This document shows, piece after piece, positions 8,685-16,949 of a stretch of DNA of 64,000 bases. The DNA is from Granulosicoccus sp. (GTDB taxonomy: Bacteria; Pseudomonadota; Gammaproteobacteria; Granulosicoccales; Granulosicoccaceae). Each line of letters starts with the position of its first letter. The first letter of the stretch is position 1. The notes beneath the pieces were generated by a model, which was given only the letters and a program-made list of their open reading frames with translations, ran no database searches and was not told where the DNA came from. The position numbers were made by a program, and so were the translations under genes. Location: contig JALZUD010000010.1 in NCBI GenBank assembly GCA_023301725.1, forward strand, positions 1 through 64,000, read 5' to 3'.

Positions 8685-9788
8685 ATGCGTGCAGGGAAGT
8701 CCAGATTATCTACATTGTTATTTGTTAGTGCTGTGGTGACGCTGTTGGTTAGCGTCACCACGTTTAATCAGTTGCCCGCAGACCATGAGTTGCATGTTGG
8801 CAACTTTATGATCAGCTTGCTAGGCAAGTACCTCACGTATGCCATATTGGCCGTGGCTGTTGACCTTGTCTGGGGTTACTTGGGAATTCTCAGTCTTGGT
8901 CATGCCGCATTCTTTGCCTTGGGCGGTTATGCAATGGGCATGTACCTGATGCGACAGATCGGTGATCGGGGGGTATACGGGAATCCAGATCTCCCTGACT
9001 TCATGGTGTTTTTGAATTGGACTGAACTACCTTGGTATTGGAGTGGATTTGATAGTTTTGCATTTACAGCGTTGATGATCCTAATGATTCCAGGGTTATT
9101 GGCATTTGTTTTTGGCTGGTTTGCTTTTCGTTCGCGGGTTAATGGAGTTTATTTATCAATTATCACGCAAGCATTAACCTACGCATTGATGTTGGCGTTT
9201 TTCCGTAATGAGATGGGCTTTGGCGGGAACAATGGGCTAACAGATTTTAAAGAGATTCTTGGATTTGATCTTCGTTCTGATCAGGTTCGACTCGGTTTGT
9301 TTATTGCGTCCGGTATTTCGCTCATTTTTGTCTATCTATTGTGCGACAGCATATTGCGCTCTAGGCTTGGTAAGGTAGCCATCGCTATTCGAGATGCAGA
9401 AAACAGAACACGGTTTCTAGGGTATCGAGTTGAGCGGGTAAAGCTCAGCCTATTTACATTGTCTGCGATGATTGCAGGACTGGCGGGTGCGCTGTACGTG
9501 CCGCAAGTTGGAATTATCAACCCTGGAGAATTCTCACCGCTGAATTCTATAGAGGTGGTTGTCTGGGTTGCTATTGGTGGGCGTGGGACTTTGTATGGAG
9601 CGGTGGTTGGGGCGTTGGGAGTGAACTATGCAAAGACGTGGTTTACTGGTGCGTATCCGGAAGCTTGGCTGTTTGCCTTAGGGCTATTGTTCGTACTTGT
9701 TACGCTGGCACTACCCAAAGGTATTGCGGGGCTGCGCTGGTTCAAGGCACAAGCTAAGCCAATAGTTGAATCGGAGCAAAGCGCATGA
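8685..9788 (+). CDS. urtC: Urea ABC transporter permease UrtC
   Basis: A 367-residue LivM-like permease with about ten membrane segments. Typical sequences include AVAVDLVWGYLGILSLGHAAFFALGGYAMGMYL near residues 57-89 and EVVVWVAIGGRGTLYGAVVGA near 287-307. It pairs with UrtB in the membrane. It overlaps the start of urtD by four bases (ATGA), so translational coupling is expected. Confidence 0.95.
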   Translation: MRAGKSRLSTLLFVSAVVTLLVSVTTFNQLPADHELHVGNFMISLLGKYLTYAILAVAVDLVWGYLGILSLGHAAFFALGGYAMGMYLMRQIGDRGVYGNPDLPDFMVFLNWTELPWYWSGFDSFAFTALMILMIPGLLAFVFGWFAFRSRVNGVYLSIITQALTYALMLAFFRNEMGFGGNNGLTDFKEILGFDLRSDQVRLGLFIASGISLIFVYLLCDSILRSRLGKVAIAIRDAENRTRFLGYRVERVKLSLFTLSAMIAGLAGALYVPQVGIINPGEFSPLNSIEVVVWVAIGGRGTLYGAVVGALGVNYAKTWFTGAYPEAWLFALGLLFVLVTLALPKGIAGLRWFKAQAKPIVESEQSA

Positions 9789-10630
9789 GCACTGTAAAAG
9801 GGTATCAAAAGCCTTTAATTCGACGAGATCGAACGTTTGAATTTTTGATCCCTCAGTACGTGGATGATCTGGATCTTTCTCATGGGACAGCTCTCTACCT
9901 GGAAGATATCTCTGTAAATTTTGATGGGTTTCAGGCAATCAGTAACCTTAATTTTTATGTCAATACTGGAGAACTTCGGTGTTTGATTGGACCCAATGGC
10001 GCAGGTAAGACGACGCTAATGGATATTGTGACTGGAAAGACGCGCCCCGATTCTGGTAGTGCCTGGTTCGGGCAGCGTATTAATCTATTGAGAATGGATG
10101 AGGCAGAAATAGCTCAAGCAGGCATCGGTCGTAAGTTTCAGAAACCATCGGTGTTTGAGAATTTGAGTGTGTTCGATAACCTGGAATTATCTATGGCTGG
10201 TACGCGCTCGGTTTGGGGTACGTTCAGAGCAAAGATGAGTCGACAAACTATTGAGCAAATTGAAGCAATGGCTGAGACTATCAACTTGGTCGACCAACTG
10301 GATCGAGATGCGGGGTTGCTATCGCACGGACAGAAGCAGTGGCTGGAGATCGGCATGCTTATTATGCAGAACCCCACCCTGTTGCTTGTTGATGAGCCAG
10401 CAGCAGGTATGACACACCAAGAGATGGATAAGACAGTGGAGTTGTTACGCCTACTAGCAGGTGAGCGCGCTGTTGTCGTCGTTGAACATGACATGGGCTT
10501 TGTCAGGGCGTTACAGGCACCCGTCACTGTGCTTCATCAAGGAAGCGTTCTTGCAGAAGGCAGTATGGATGATATTCAAAGCAACAGTGATGTTATGCGC
10601 GTCTACCTCGGCACGGAGAGCACAACGTGA
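9785..10630 (+). CDS. urtD: Urea ABC transporter ATPase UrtD
   Basis: A 281-residue ABC ATPase of the LivG/UrtD type. The Walker A motif is GPNGAGKTT, the signature is LSHGQKQWLEIGM and the Walker B region is LLLVDEPAAGM. UrtD proteins typically have HGQ in the signature where most ABC proteins have GGQ, as seen here. It sits on the cytoplasmic face with UrtE and powers uptake. The start overlaps urtC by four bases and the end overlaps urtE by four bases. Confidence 0.94.
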   Translation: MSTVKGYQKPLIRRDRTFEFLIPQYVDDLDLSHGTALYLEDISVNFDGFQAISNLNFYVNTGELRCLIGPNGAGKTTLMDIVTGKTRPDSGSAWFGQRINLLRMDEAEIAQAGIGRKFQKPSVFENLSVFDNLELSMAGTRSVWGTFRAKMSRQTIEQIEAMAETINLVDQLDRDAGLLSHGQKQWLEIGMLIMQNPTLLLVDEPAAGMTHQEMDKTVELLRLLAGERAVVVVEHDMGFVRALQAPVTVLHQGSVLAEGSMDDIQSNSDVMRVYLGTESTT

Positions 10631-11325
10631 TTACTCTATCCAACATTGATCAGTATTACGGTTCCTCACATACCCTCAAAGATGTAAGTCTTAGCGTAAA
10701 ACAAGGTTCTTGCACGGTGCTGATGGGGCGTAATGGCGTGGGAAAAACAACACTGATGCAATGTATCACTGGATTGCTACCCATTCGTAAGGGAGAAATT
10801 TCGTTAGGCGATAATCGATCATTGACCAAGATGTCGGCTGAACGACGTGCCGCTATGGGAATCGGCTATGTCCCCCAGGGGCGACAAATATTTCCACTGC
10901 TCAGTGTTGAAGAAAATCTGTCTATTGGTCTGCGGGCTCGTAATGATGGACTGCGCGATATCCCAGAGCTTATATACAGTCTGTTTCCCGTGCTCAAAGA
11001 AATGCGCAGCCGGCGTGGTGGAGATTTATCAGGTGGGCAGCAACAGCAATTGGCTATTGGACGGGCTTTAGCAACACAGCCAGATGTACTTTTATTGGAC
11101 GAGCCAACTGAAGGAATACAGCCGAACGTCGTACAGGACATTGGTGACATTATCCAAAAATTGAATAAGGAAATTGGCCTAACCGTGTTGCTGGTAGAAC
11201 AGAAATTACCGTTTGCCCGACGTGTGGGGGATGATTTTGCCATTATGGATCGAGGGCATATTGTAGCCAACGGAGCCATGGCTGATTTGGGTGATGAGCT
11301 GGTCAGACAGTATCTAACGGTGTAG
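10627..11325 (+). CDS. urtE: Urea ABC transporter ATPase UrtE
   Basis: A 232-residue ABC ATPase of the LivF/UrtE type starting at a GTG that overlaps the urtD stop (GTGA). Walker A is GRNGVGKTT, the signature is LSGGQQQQLAIGRAL and Walker B is LLLDEPTEGIQP. The GIQP box is the LivF/UrtE hallmark. It is the last gene of the operon. No urease (ureABC) or urea carboxylase gene follows, so the imported urea must be used by enzymes encoded elsewhere. Confidence 0.94.
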   Translation: MITLSNIDQYYGSSHTLKDVSLSVKQGSCTVLMGRNGVGKTTLMQCITGLLPIRKGEISLGDNRSLTKMSAERRAAMGIGYVPQGRQIFPLLSVEENLSIGLRARNDGLRDIPELIYSLFPVLKEMRSRRGGDLSGGQQQQLAIGRALATQPDVLLLDEPTEGIQPNVVQDIGDIIQKLNKEIGLTVLLVEQKLPFARRVGDDFAIMDRGHIVANGAMADLGDELVRQYLTV

Positions 11326-11413
11326 TGAACAACCGATCAGATTGTTGATCGAAGCTATTTATTGCTGCCCAACCGTGACGAGTACCGCCTTCTTTATAGG
11401 GCATTCCTGCGGC

Positions 11414-12535
11414 TCAGCGCAGTAAAATATCGCCGCTCAGCGATTGCATGTCACGCAAACCGAGCTGGGCAAGTGCAATGCTGGTTTCTGCGCTGAATAC
11501 GTCGACCATCTCAGCCAAACCTCGTTCGCCACCAGCCGCAATTGCAAACAACAAAGAGCGACCAAAAAAGACAAAATCAGCACCCATTGCGTAGGCTTTT
11601 ACCACGTCTTCTCCACTGCGAATACCCGAGTCAAAAAACAAGGGATAGTCAGCACCTAGGGCACCACGAATGTTGGCAAGCGCGTGTATGGGTGGTGGCA
11701 CACTGTCGAGCTGACGACCACCGTGACTTGAGACTTGTATAGCATCCACCCCAGCGTCGCGCAGTCTGATAGCGTCGTCGCTGTTGAGCACGCCTTTTAC
11801 CACTAGGTTGCCTTTCCACAATTCACGGATATTGCTTAGCAATTGCCAGTCGGCACCTGCGCGGCTGGTGGTTCGGTCAAACTCGCCAAACGCACCACCA
11901 AAATTTGCCAATTCAGGTGCACCTTTAAACAAAGTAGACAGAGACCACTGTGGGTGTAATGCAAAATCTACGAACTGCTGCGGCCCAATTTTAAAAGGCA
12001 TTTTAAAACCGCGCTTAAGTTCACGCGGACGACGTCCCACTTCTGGCACATCCACAGTTAGTACTAGGGTTTTGTAGCCCGACGCAGACGCTCTGTTGAT
12101 CAGTGCTTTAGAAGCCTCAAAATCACCACTAAAATACAACTGAAACCAGGCGTTGCCGTCGGCAGCTTCAATGATGTTCTCCAGCGAAGTAGACGCGGCT
12201 GTAGACGCCCCTACTGGTACTTTATGCTTGGCAGCCATGCGCGCCAGCATGAGGTCAGCGCCAGGCCTAGACAAATTACACATGCCCATTGGGCTAACAC
12301 CAAAAGGCAGAGCCGCCGTCTGGCCAAACAACTGCACCGCTAAACTGCGGTGCTCGACGTTTTTGAGAATGCGAGGCTGCAATCGCAGCTCTCGCAGTGC
12401 TTGGCGATTGGCAGCTTCGCCGTGGCCCTCTCCCGCTGCACCGTCTATATAGTCAAACACCATCCAAGGTAGACGGCCCTGCGCAATGCGCCGAGCGTCT
12501 TCCGCCGAATGTATGTGTTGTGGCAGGTGCAGCAT
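11414..12535 (-). CDS. FMN-dependent 2-hydroxyacid dehydrogenase, probable sulfolactate dehydrogenase
   Basis: A 373-residue member of the LldD/glycolate oxidase family. The N-terminal helical segment (HSAEDARRIAQGRLPWMVFDYIDGAAGEG) is typical, SPMGMCNL is the FMN-binding loop, VDAIQVSSHGGRQLD carries the catalytic base H271, and FFDSGIRSGEDVVKAYAMGAD ends the barrel. The family oxidises L-2-hydroxyacids. It is the last gene of an operon with comDE and hpsN, so I infer that it oxidises (R)-3-sulfolactate, the HpsN product, to sulfopyruvate. (R)-sulfolactate has the L configuration, which suits this family. A lactate or mandelate dehydrogenase is the alternative. It starts 19 bases after comE. 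Confidence 0.85.
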   Translation of the reverse strand: MLHLPQHIHSAEDARRIAQGRLPWMVFDYIDGAAGEGHGEAANRQALRELRLQPRILKNVEHRSLAVQLFGQTAALPFGVSPMGMCNLSRPGADLMLARMAAKHKVPVGASTAASTSLENIIEAADGNAWFQLYFSGDFEASKALINRASASGYKTLVLTVDVPEVGRRPRELKRGFKMPFKIGPQQFVDFALHPQWSLSTLFKGAPELANFGGAFGEFDRTTSRAGADWQLLSNIRELWKGNLVVKGVLNSDDAIRLRDAGVDAIQVSSHGGRQLDSVPPPIHALANIRGALGADYPLFFDSGIRSGEDVVKAYAMGADFVFFGRSLLFAIAAGGERGLAEMVDVFSAETSIALAQLGLRDMQSLSGDILLR

Positions 12536-12554
12536 GTTTTTCAGCCCGCTGTGA

Positions 12555-13121
12555 TCAGGCTTTTCGTGCTTCTAAGGATTTCATAAAACGATCACGAATC
12601 ACGACAGGGTCCATCGTAATCACGGGCACTTTAATATTGCCTGACTCGCATTTACAAACAATGATAGTCATTTTATTGCTGTCGATTGCCTTTTGCAGCG
12701 TGGCTGGTGCTTCTTCAGCCTGACACTCAATCACATTCTCACATCCACAAGCTGTGGCTACCGCGGTTAATGAAGTCTTCATGCCAGCGTAGGTTGGCTG
12801 ATCACCTGTGGAGCCGTAGCTGCCGTTGTCGATTATCAGCAAAATAAAGTTATCGGCTACGTTATTAGCAATGGTGGGCAAGGTGCCAAAGTTTGTCAGT
12901 ACCGAGCCGTCGCCGTCGATGGAGATAACTTTTTCTTTTTGTGCCAGCGCAACACCTAGACCAATAGATGATGACAAACCCATGGTTCCGAGCATATAAA
13001 AATTGGTGGGCTTGTCAGCCATCATGTGTAGCTCTTGGCTAGGCAGACCGATATTGCAAACCACATGGTGATCGGCAAAAACAGGCAGTAGGCTTTTAAT
13101 TACTTCTGATCTGATCATCAT
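12555..13121 (-). CDS. comE: Sulfopyruvate decarboxylase, beta subunit
   Basis: A 188-residue TPP-binding C-terminal-type subunit. I start it at the ATG whose first base is the last base of the comD stop (TAATG), giving MMIRSEVI. The TPP/Mg site is visible as SIDGDGSVLTNFGTLPTIAN followed by LLIIDNGSYGSTGDQPTY. With ComD it forms the split decarboxylase that turns sulfopyruvate into sulfoacetaldehyde. Phosphonopyruvate decarboxylase is a close relative, but the adjacent hpsN makes the sulfonate substrate more likely. Confidence 0.88.
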   Translation of the reverse strand: MMIRSEVIKSLLPVFADHHVVCNIGLPSQELHMMADKPTNFYMLGTMGLSSSIGLGVALAQKEKVISIDGDGSVLTNFGTLPTIANNVADNFILLIIDNGSYGSTGDQPTYAGMKTSLTAVATACGCENVIECQAEEAPATLQKAIDSNKMTIIVCKCESGNIKVPVITMDPVVIRDRFMKSLEARKA

Positions 13122-13618
13122 TAATACCCATTCCAAAAAGTGGCGTCAGTTAATATAGCGACCGGCTTGTTACACATAAACGTGTAGGCAAGAATAGCGT
13201 CTAACTCTTCTACATCGGCTTCTTTGTGTAGATGATAAGTAGGCACATTGATTTGCGCCAACAGCGCTTTGGTGTGCACCGCCATCTCCGCCTGGCAAGC
13301 TACTGGCTCGCCAAGCTCACCGCGGTAGCTTATCAACATAGGCAACGGCATGCGGTAAAACTGAGTCAGTGTCACCAATGTATTGATGGTCACACCAATT
13401 GCGGTGTTTTGCATCACGATAGCTGCGCGTTTGCCGCCCATAAAAGCACCGGCGCAAATGCCCATGCCTTCGTCTTCTTTGTTAGATGGAATGTGGTAAA
13501 TGCTAGGCTCAGCATCTATTTTTTCAATAACACCCGCTAACTGCTTGCACGGCACTGTGGTGACTAGCTCAACCCGGTGCTTGACCAGATCAGCAACTAG
13601 TTTGTCGTCGATAGACAT
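13121..13618 (-). CDS. comD: Sulfopyruvate decarboxylase, alpha subunit
   Basis: A 165-residue N-terminal-type TPP enzyme subunit. Key sequences are VELVTTVPCKQLAGVIEKI, HIPSNKEDEGMGICAGAFMGGKRAAIVMQN with the catalytic glutamate of the TPP N-terminal domain, and MLISYRGELGEP. ComD and ComE are fused in some organisms and split here. It overlaps comE by one base, which ensures balanced translation. It lies 153 bases after hpsN, and that gap shows no obvious terminator. Confidence 0.88.
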   Translation of the reverse strand: MSIDDKLVADLVKHRVELVTTVPCKQLAGVIEKIDAEPSIYHIPSNKEDEGMGICAGAFMGGKRAAIVMQNTAIGVTINTLVTLTQFYRMPLPMLISYRGELGEPVACQAEMAVHTKALLAQINVPTYHLHKEADVEELDAILAYTFMCNKPVAILTDATFWNGY

Positions 13619-13771
13619 TTAATAACTCCTCGATTTAAAGACGAGTTGAGACCAGTTTAGGTCCCACTCAACAAATACTTCACCCTGCAGCAATCAGGGC
13701 TTACTGTTTATGACCAGTGACACAAGCGACCTTACCCTTCAAATCGAAGAGCGTTGGCAGATCAGCAGCAC

Positions 13772-15082
13772 TCATACTTCAGGTACCGTAAGCTCGAATG
13801 TCTCGTCTGGAAAGTACTTGGCTAAACGAACATCAGCCGAACGGGCGTGCCCTTCCATACCTTCCAATCGAGAGATACGAGCAGTGGCTTCGGCGACAGG
13901 CTTAGAACCTTCGCGAGTAGCGCGCTGCCAAGTGACGATTTTCATATACTTATGGACCGACAAGCCGCCGGTGTAATTGGCAGCGCCAGAAGTTGGCAAT
14001 ACGTGGTTAGTACCTGAGGCCTTGTCACCGTAAGAAACCGTTGTCTCTTCACCCAGGAACAAAGAGCCGTAGCATTGCAGACGGTTCAACCACCAATCCA
14101 GATCTTCAGCTTGTACCGTCAAATGTTCTGGTGCGTAGTCATCGGAGCATGCGGCCATCTCTTCGCGGTCGCTGCACAAAATCACTTCGGCGTAGTCACG
14201 CCATGCAGCTTCTGCATTTTTGCCGTTTAATTCAGGCAGATCAGCAATCAAACCTGGTACCAGCTCCATAACTTTCTCTGCAAGTGCTCGATCGTCAGTG
14301 ACTAGCCAAACTGGAGAGTTGTATCCGTGTTCAGCCTGGCTGACCAAATCAACGGCCGCGATCATAGGATCAGCGTTTTTGTCTGCAAGGATCAAACTGT
14401 CAGTTGGGCCAGCAAACATATCAATGCCCACGCGCCCAAACAAAATGCGTTTAGCTTCAGCGACAAACTGGTTGCCGGGACCGACCAAAATGTCTGCCTT
14501 TGGCAAACCGAACAATCCGAATGTCATGCTTGCAATAGCCTGCACGCCACCCATCGCTAGGATGGTATCAGCACCCGCAATGTGTGCCGCATAAACGATA
14601 GCAGGGGCAACACCTACGCCAGGGCGCGGAGGAGAGCAAGCAACAATATTGTGTACGCCTGCCACCTTGGCGGTGGTGACCGTCATGATGGCAGAGGCAA
14701 TGTGGCTGTAACGTCCACCGGGGATATAACAACCCGCCGTGTTGCAGGGAATAGTTTTTTGGCCTGCGATAAGGCCCGGAACAATCTCAACTTCAATATC
14801 TTGAAGCGTGGTTTTTTGAGCTTCTGCAAAACGCTTGACGTTAGCGTGGGCGAACTGAATATCTTGCTTGAGTTTTTCAGGCACAAGAGCACAAGCCGCT
14901 TCAATCTCTTTGGCGCTTAGGATGATACTGCCGTCGTAGTTATCGAACTTGGCAGCGTATTGCGTGGCAACTCTGTCACCACCAGCCTCGATAGCATCGA
15001 GGATTTCTTTAACTGTGTGACTGACATCTGCGACATCAGTTGAGGAGGTGAGCGTCGCTTTTTTTAAGTATTGCAAAGCCAT
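13772..15082 (-). CDS. hpsN: Sulfopropanediol 3-dehydrogenase (HisD-like)
   Basis: A 436-residue protein of the histidinol dehydrogenase superfamily. Zinc ligands align with HisD: Q249 and H252 in SQAEHGYNS, the Asp in YGDKASGTNHVLPT, and the His in EGMEGHARS; E319/H320 in APEHLTV are the catalytic pair. After GTNHVLPT it reads SGAANYTGGLSVHKYMK, as in HpsN rather than in true HisD. HpsN oxidises DHPS to (R)-sulfolactate with two NAD+. The absence of other his genes and the presence of comDE support a sulfonate role. It is preceded by a small membrane protein and the LacI operators. Confidence 0.88.
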   Translation of the reverse strand: MALQYLKKATLTSSTDVADVSHTVKEILDAIEAGGDRVATQYAAKFDNYDGSIILSAKEIEAACALVPEKLKQDIQFAHANVKRFAEAQKTTLQDIEVEIVPGLIAGQKTIPCNTAGCYIPGGRYSHIASAIMTVTTAKVAGVHNIVACSPPRPGVGVAPAIVYAAHIAGADTILAMGGVQAIASMTFGLFGLPKADILVGPGNQFVAEAKRILFGRVGIDMFAGPTDSLILADKNADPMIAAVDLVSQAEHGYNSPVWLVTDDRALAEKVMELVPGLIADLPELNGKNAEAAWRDYAEVILCSDREEMAACSDDYAPEHLTVQAEDLDWWLNRLQCYGSLFLGEETTVSYGDKASGTNHVLPTSGAANYTGGLSVHKYMKIVTWQRATREGSKPVAEATARISRLEGMEGHARSADVRLAKYFPDETFELTVPEV

Positions 15083-15158
15083 TTTAAATCATTCCTATTG
15101 GTATATTTCGGGGAGCAGCGACGTGGAAATTGCTGGTACAAAAGGTTGAATACCCACT

Positions 15159-15347
15159 TTACTCGTCAATTTTTGACTGGTTTGCTGTGTGTTCAGCACT
15201 CAGGATTGCGGCTACAAAAAAGCCCGCAACTGCCATCAGCAACAACATTTCGCTGACATCACCCAAAATCGCTTGGCCATTAATTGAACCCATCGCAACA
15301 TTGCCGACAAACAGCAAAAAAAGCCCGATAGAAATCCGTATGTACAT
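15159..15347 (-). CDS. Small two-span membrane protein at the head of the DHPS operon
   Basis: A 62-residue protein with hydrophobic segments at about 4-21 and 34-51, a short polar loop between them and a charged tail. The start is convincing: AAGGGGTG lies six bases before the ATG. It is the first reading frame downstream of the two LacI-type operators and runs in the same direction as hpsN, 76 bases away. I recognise no family. A transport accessory or a membrane anchor for a pathway enzyme are possibilities without direct evidence. Confidence 0.6.
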   Translation of the reverse strand: MYIRISIGLFLLFVGNVAMGSINGQAILGDVSEMLLLMAVAGFFVAAILSAEHTANQSKIDE

Positions 15348-15425
15348 AAATCACCCCTTGGGCAGGCCTACAAACCAATCAGATGCGCTGCATCTGGCAC
15401 TATTCGTCAATGACGTGTCGGCACA

Positions 15426-15463
15426 ATGTAATCGCTTACATCTATAAATGCAAGCGCTTACAT
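15426..15463. promoter_or_regulatory. Two LacI-type operators in the DHPS divergent promoter
   Basis: ATGTAATCGCTTACAT (15426-15441) and ATGCAAGCGCTTACAT (15448-15463) are two near-identical 16-bp palindromic sites with a CG centre, as expected for LacI/GalR regulators. Their centres are 22 bp apart, two helical turns. They lie between the leftward hpsN operon and the rightward lacI-type gene and are very likely its operators. Repression of both directions is inferred. Confidence 0.8.
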
Positions 15464-15536
15464 TTCTCATTCAACAGTTTTTGCGTTGTCTGTGTCAGAG
15501 TCACGGTTGAAATCCTTGCTTAAACCTTGAATTCAG

Positions 15537-16547
15537 ATGGATAAAGCTGTGCTGCCCACCATTGAAGACGTCGCCAAACGCGCACAGGTGTCGACCGCTA
15601 CCGTTTCTCGATGCCTCAACACCCCAAATCGTGTGGCTGAATCAACGCGCGACAAGGTAATTGCAGCTGTCACTGAACTAGGATATTCACCAAACTTTGG
15701 TGCCAAAGCACTGGCTTCAAAGCGCACAAACACCTACGGCGCGATCATTCCGACAATGGCCAACGCCATTTTTGCCAAAGGATTGCAAACATTCCAAGAG
15801 ACCCTCACGGAACACGGTGCCACGCTGCTGGTGTCCAGCTCCTACTACAACAACGCCATTGAGGAAGAGCAGATACGTTCCATGGTTGCTCGGGGTGCGG
15901 ACGGCTTACTGCTCATTGGCCAGAGTCGCAGTGACACGATTTACCAGTTTCTGGAACAACAAAACATTCCTGTGGTGCTCGCTTGGAGTTTCGATGCCAG
16001 CTCGAAATACAACATGGTAGGTTTTGACAACAGAGCGGCTAGCCTAAAGTTGGCGCAAAAAGCTATCGCGCTCGGCCATAGACAATTCGCCTTTTTAAGC
16101 GGAGAGCGAGAGAATAATGATCGCGCTTCAGAGCGCGTTAAAGGCGCGCAACAAGCACTCGCAGCGGCAGACATTGATCCGAACAGCATGCCAGTCATCG
16201 AAGCGCCATACTCGATCACTGAAGCTGGTGAAGCCTTTGAACAACTAATGTCCTCTCCTGTGAAGCCTAGCATCGTGATGTGTGGCAATGATGTACAAGC
16301 TGTTGGGGTACTCAAAAAAGCACGAGAAAGGGGGATAGATGTGCCCGGGGACGTGTCGATTACCGGCTTCGATAATCTTGAAATTGCTAGCGTGGTAGAA
16401 CCCGGTATCACCACCGTACACGTACCGCATAGGCAGATGGGCCGCAAGTCAGCGGAGCTACTGTTGTCTGATGATGCCAAAGCAAAACCCAGCCAGACTG
16501 AGCTGCAAACCTACTTAGTTGAACGCGATTCATTGGCCGCAGTTTAG
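15537..16547 (+). CDS. LacI-family regulator of the DHPS operon
   Basis: A 336-residue regulator with an N-terminal helix-turn-helix (TIEDVAKRAQVSTATVSRCLN, residues about 6-26), the hinge region (GYSPNFGAKALASKRTN), and a periplasmic-binding-protein-like effector domain (about 60-335), including GADGLLLIGQSRSD and SIVMCGNDVQAVGVLKKARERGIDVP. It is transcribed away from the hpsN operon, with two matching operators 70-110 bases upstream. The likely inducer is DHPS or sulfolactate, inferred from context. Confidence 0.9.
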   Translation: MDKAVLPTIEDVAKRAQVSTATVSRCLNTPNRVAESTRDKVIAAVTELGYSPNFGAKALASKRTNTYGAIIPTMANAIFAKGLQTFQETLTEHGATLLVSSSYYNNAIEEEQIRSMVARGADGLLLIGQSRSDTIYQFLEQQNIPVVLAWSFDASSKYNMVGFDNRAASLKLAQKAIALGHRQFAFLSGERENNDRASERVKGAQQALAAADIDPNSMPVIEAPYSITEAGEAFEQLMSSPVKPSIVMCGNDVQAVGVLKKARERGIDVPGDVSITGFDNLEIASVVEPGITTVHVPHRQMGRKSAELLLSDDAKAKPSQTELQTYLVERDSLAAV

Positions 16548-16949
16548 GTCTATGCGCGTCGCTGTTCATATCAATCTCACTGATTGCGGCGTCATCGTGG
16601 CGCCTTGGTGGTAATACGTGGTTTTAACTTCTTATACTCAATTATCGATAGGCAGTTTGAGACGCGTGCAGCCACATTGACACCATTCACAAAGATTTCA
16701 CCATTTCCATGAATTTGGGTCTGAAATTGGGTGTGCTGTTATAAACTGCAGTTGCACCCATGCAATTGTTCATGCTGGTTAGACCAAATACCCGGATGGG
16801 GATAACTGGGTGGCAACTCGCGTGATAGAAGAAATAATGGGCGCTGAGCTGCATCGTTAGCTGCCCAATGTCGGTCGCTAGATACGCGTTTATTTTGGTG
16901 CTATCAAGAAGGTGTTTTTCAAACCTTTACCACGGAGTTTTTTGCACAC
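16548..16949. other. Intergenic region with a possible gene-end remnant
   Basis: 402 bases between the LacI and PhyH genes. In one frame, after a stop, 16788-16860 reads TKYPDGDNWVATRVIEEIMG and then five residues before a stop. This looks like the C-terminal end of a lost gene, but I cannot assign a family. Nothing else is recognisable apart from the AT-rich stretch before the PhyH start. Confidence 0.3.

Noticed and set aside
13772-15082. Considered true histidinol dehydrogenase (HisD)
   Set aside because: No other his genes nearby, HpsN-type sequence after GTNHVLPT, and comDE in the same operon.
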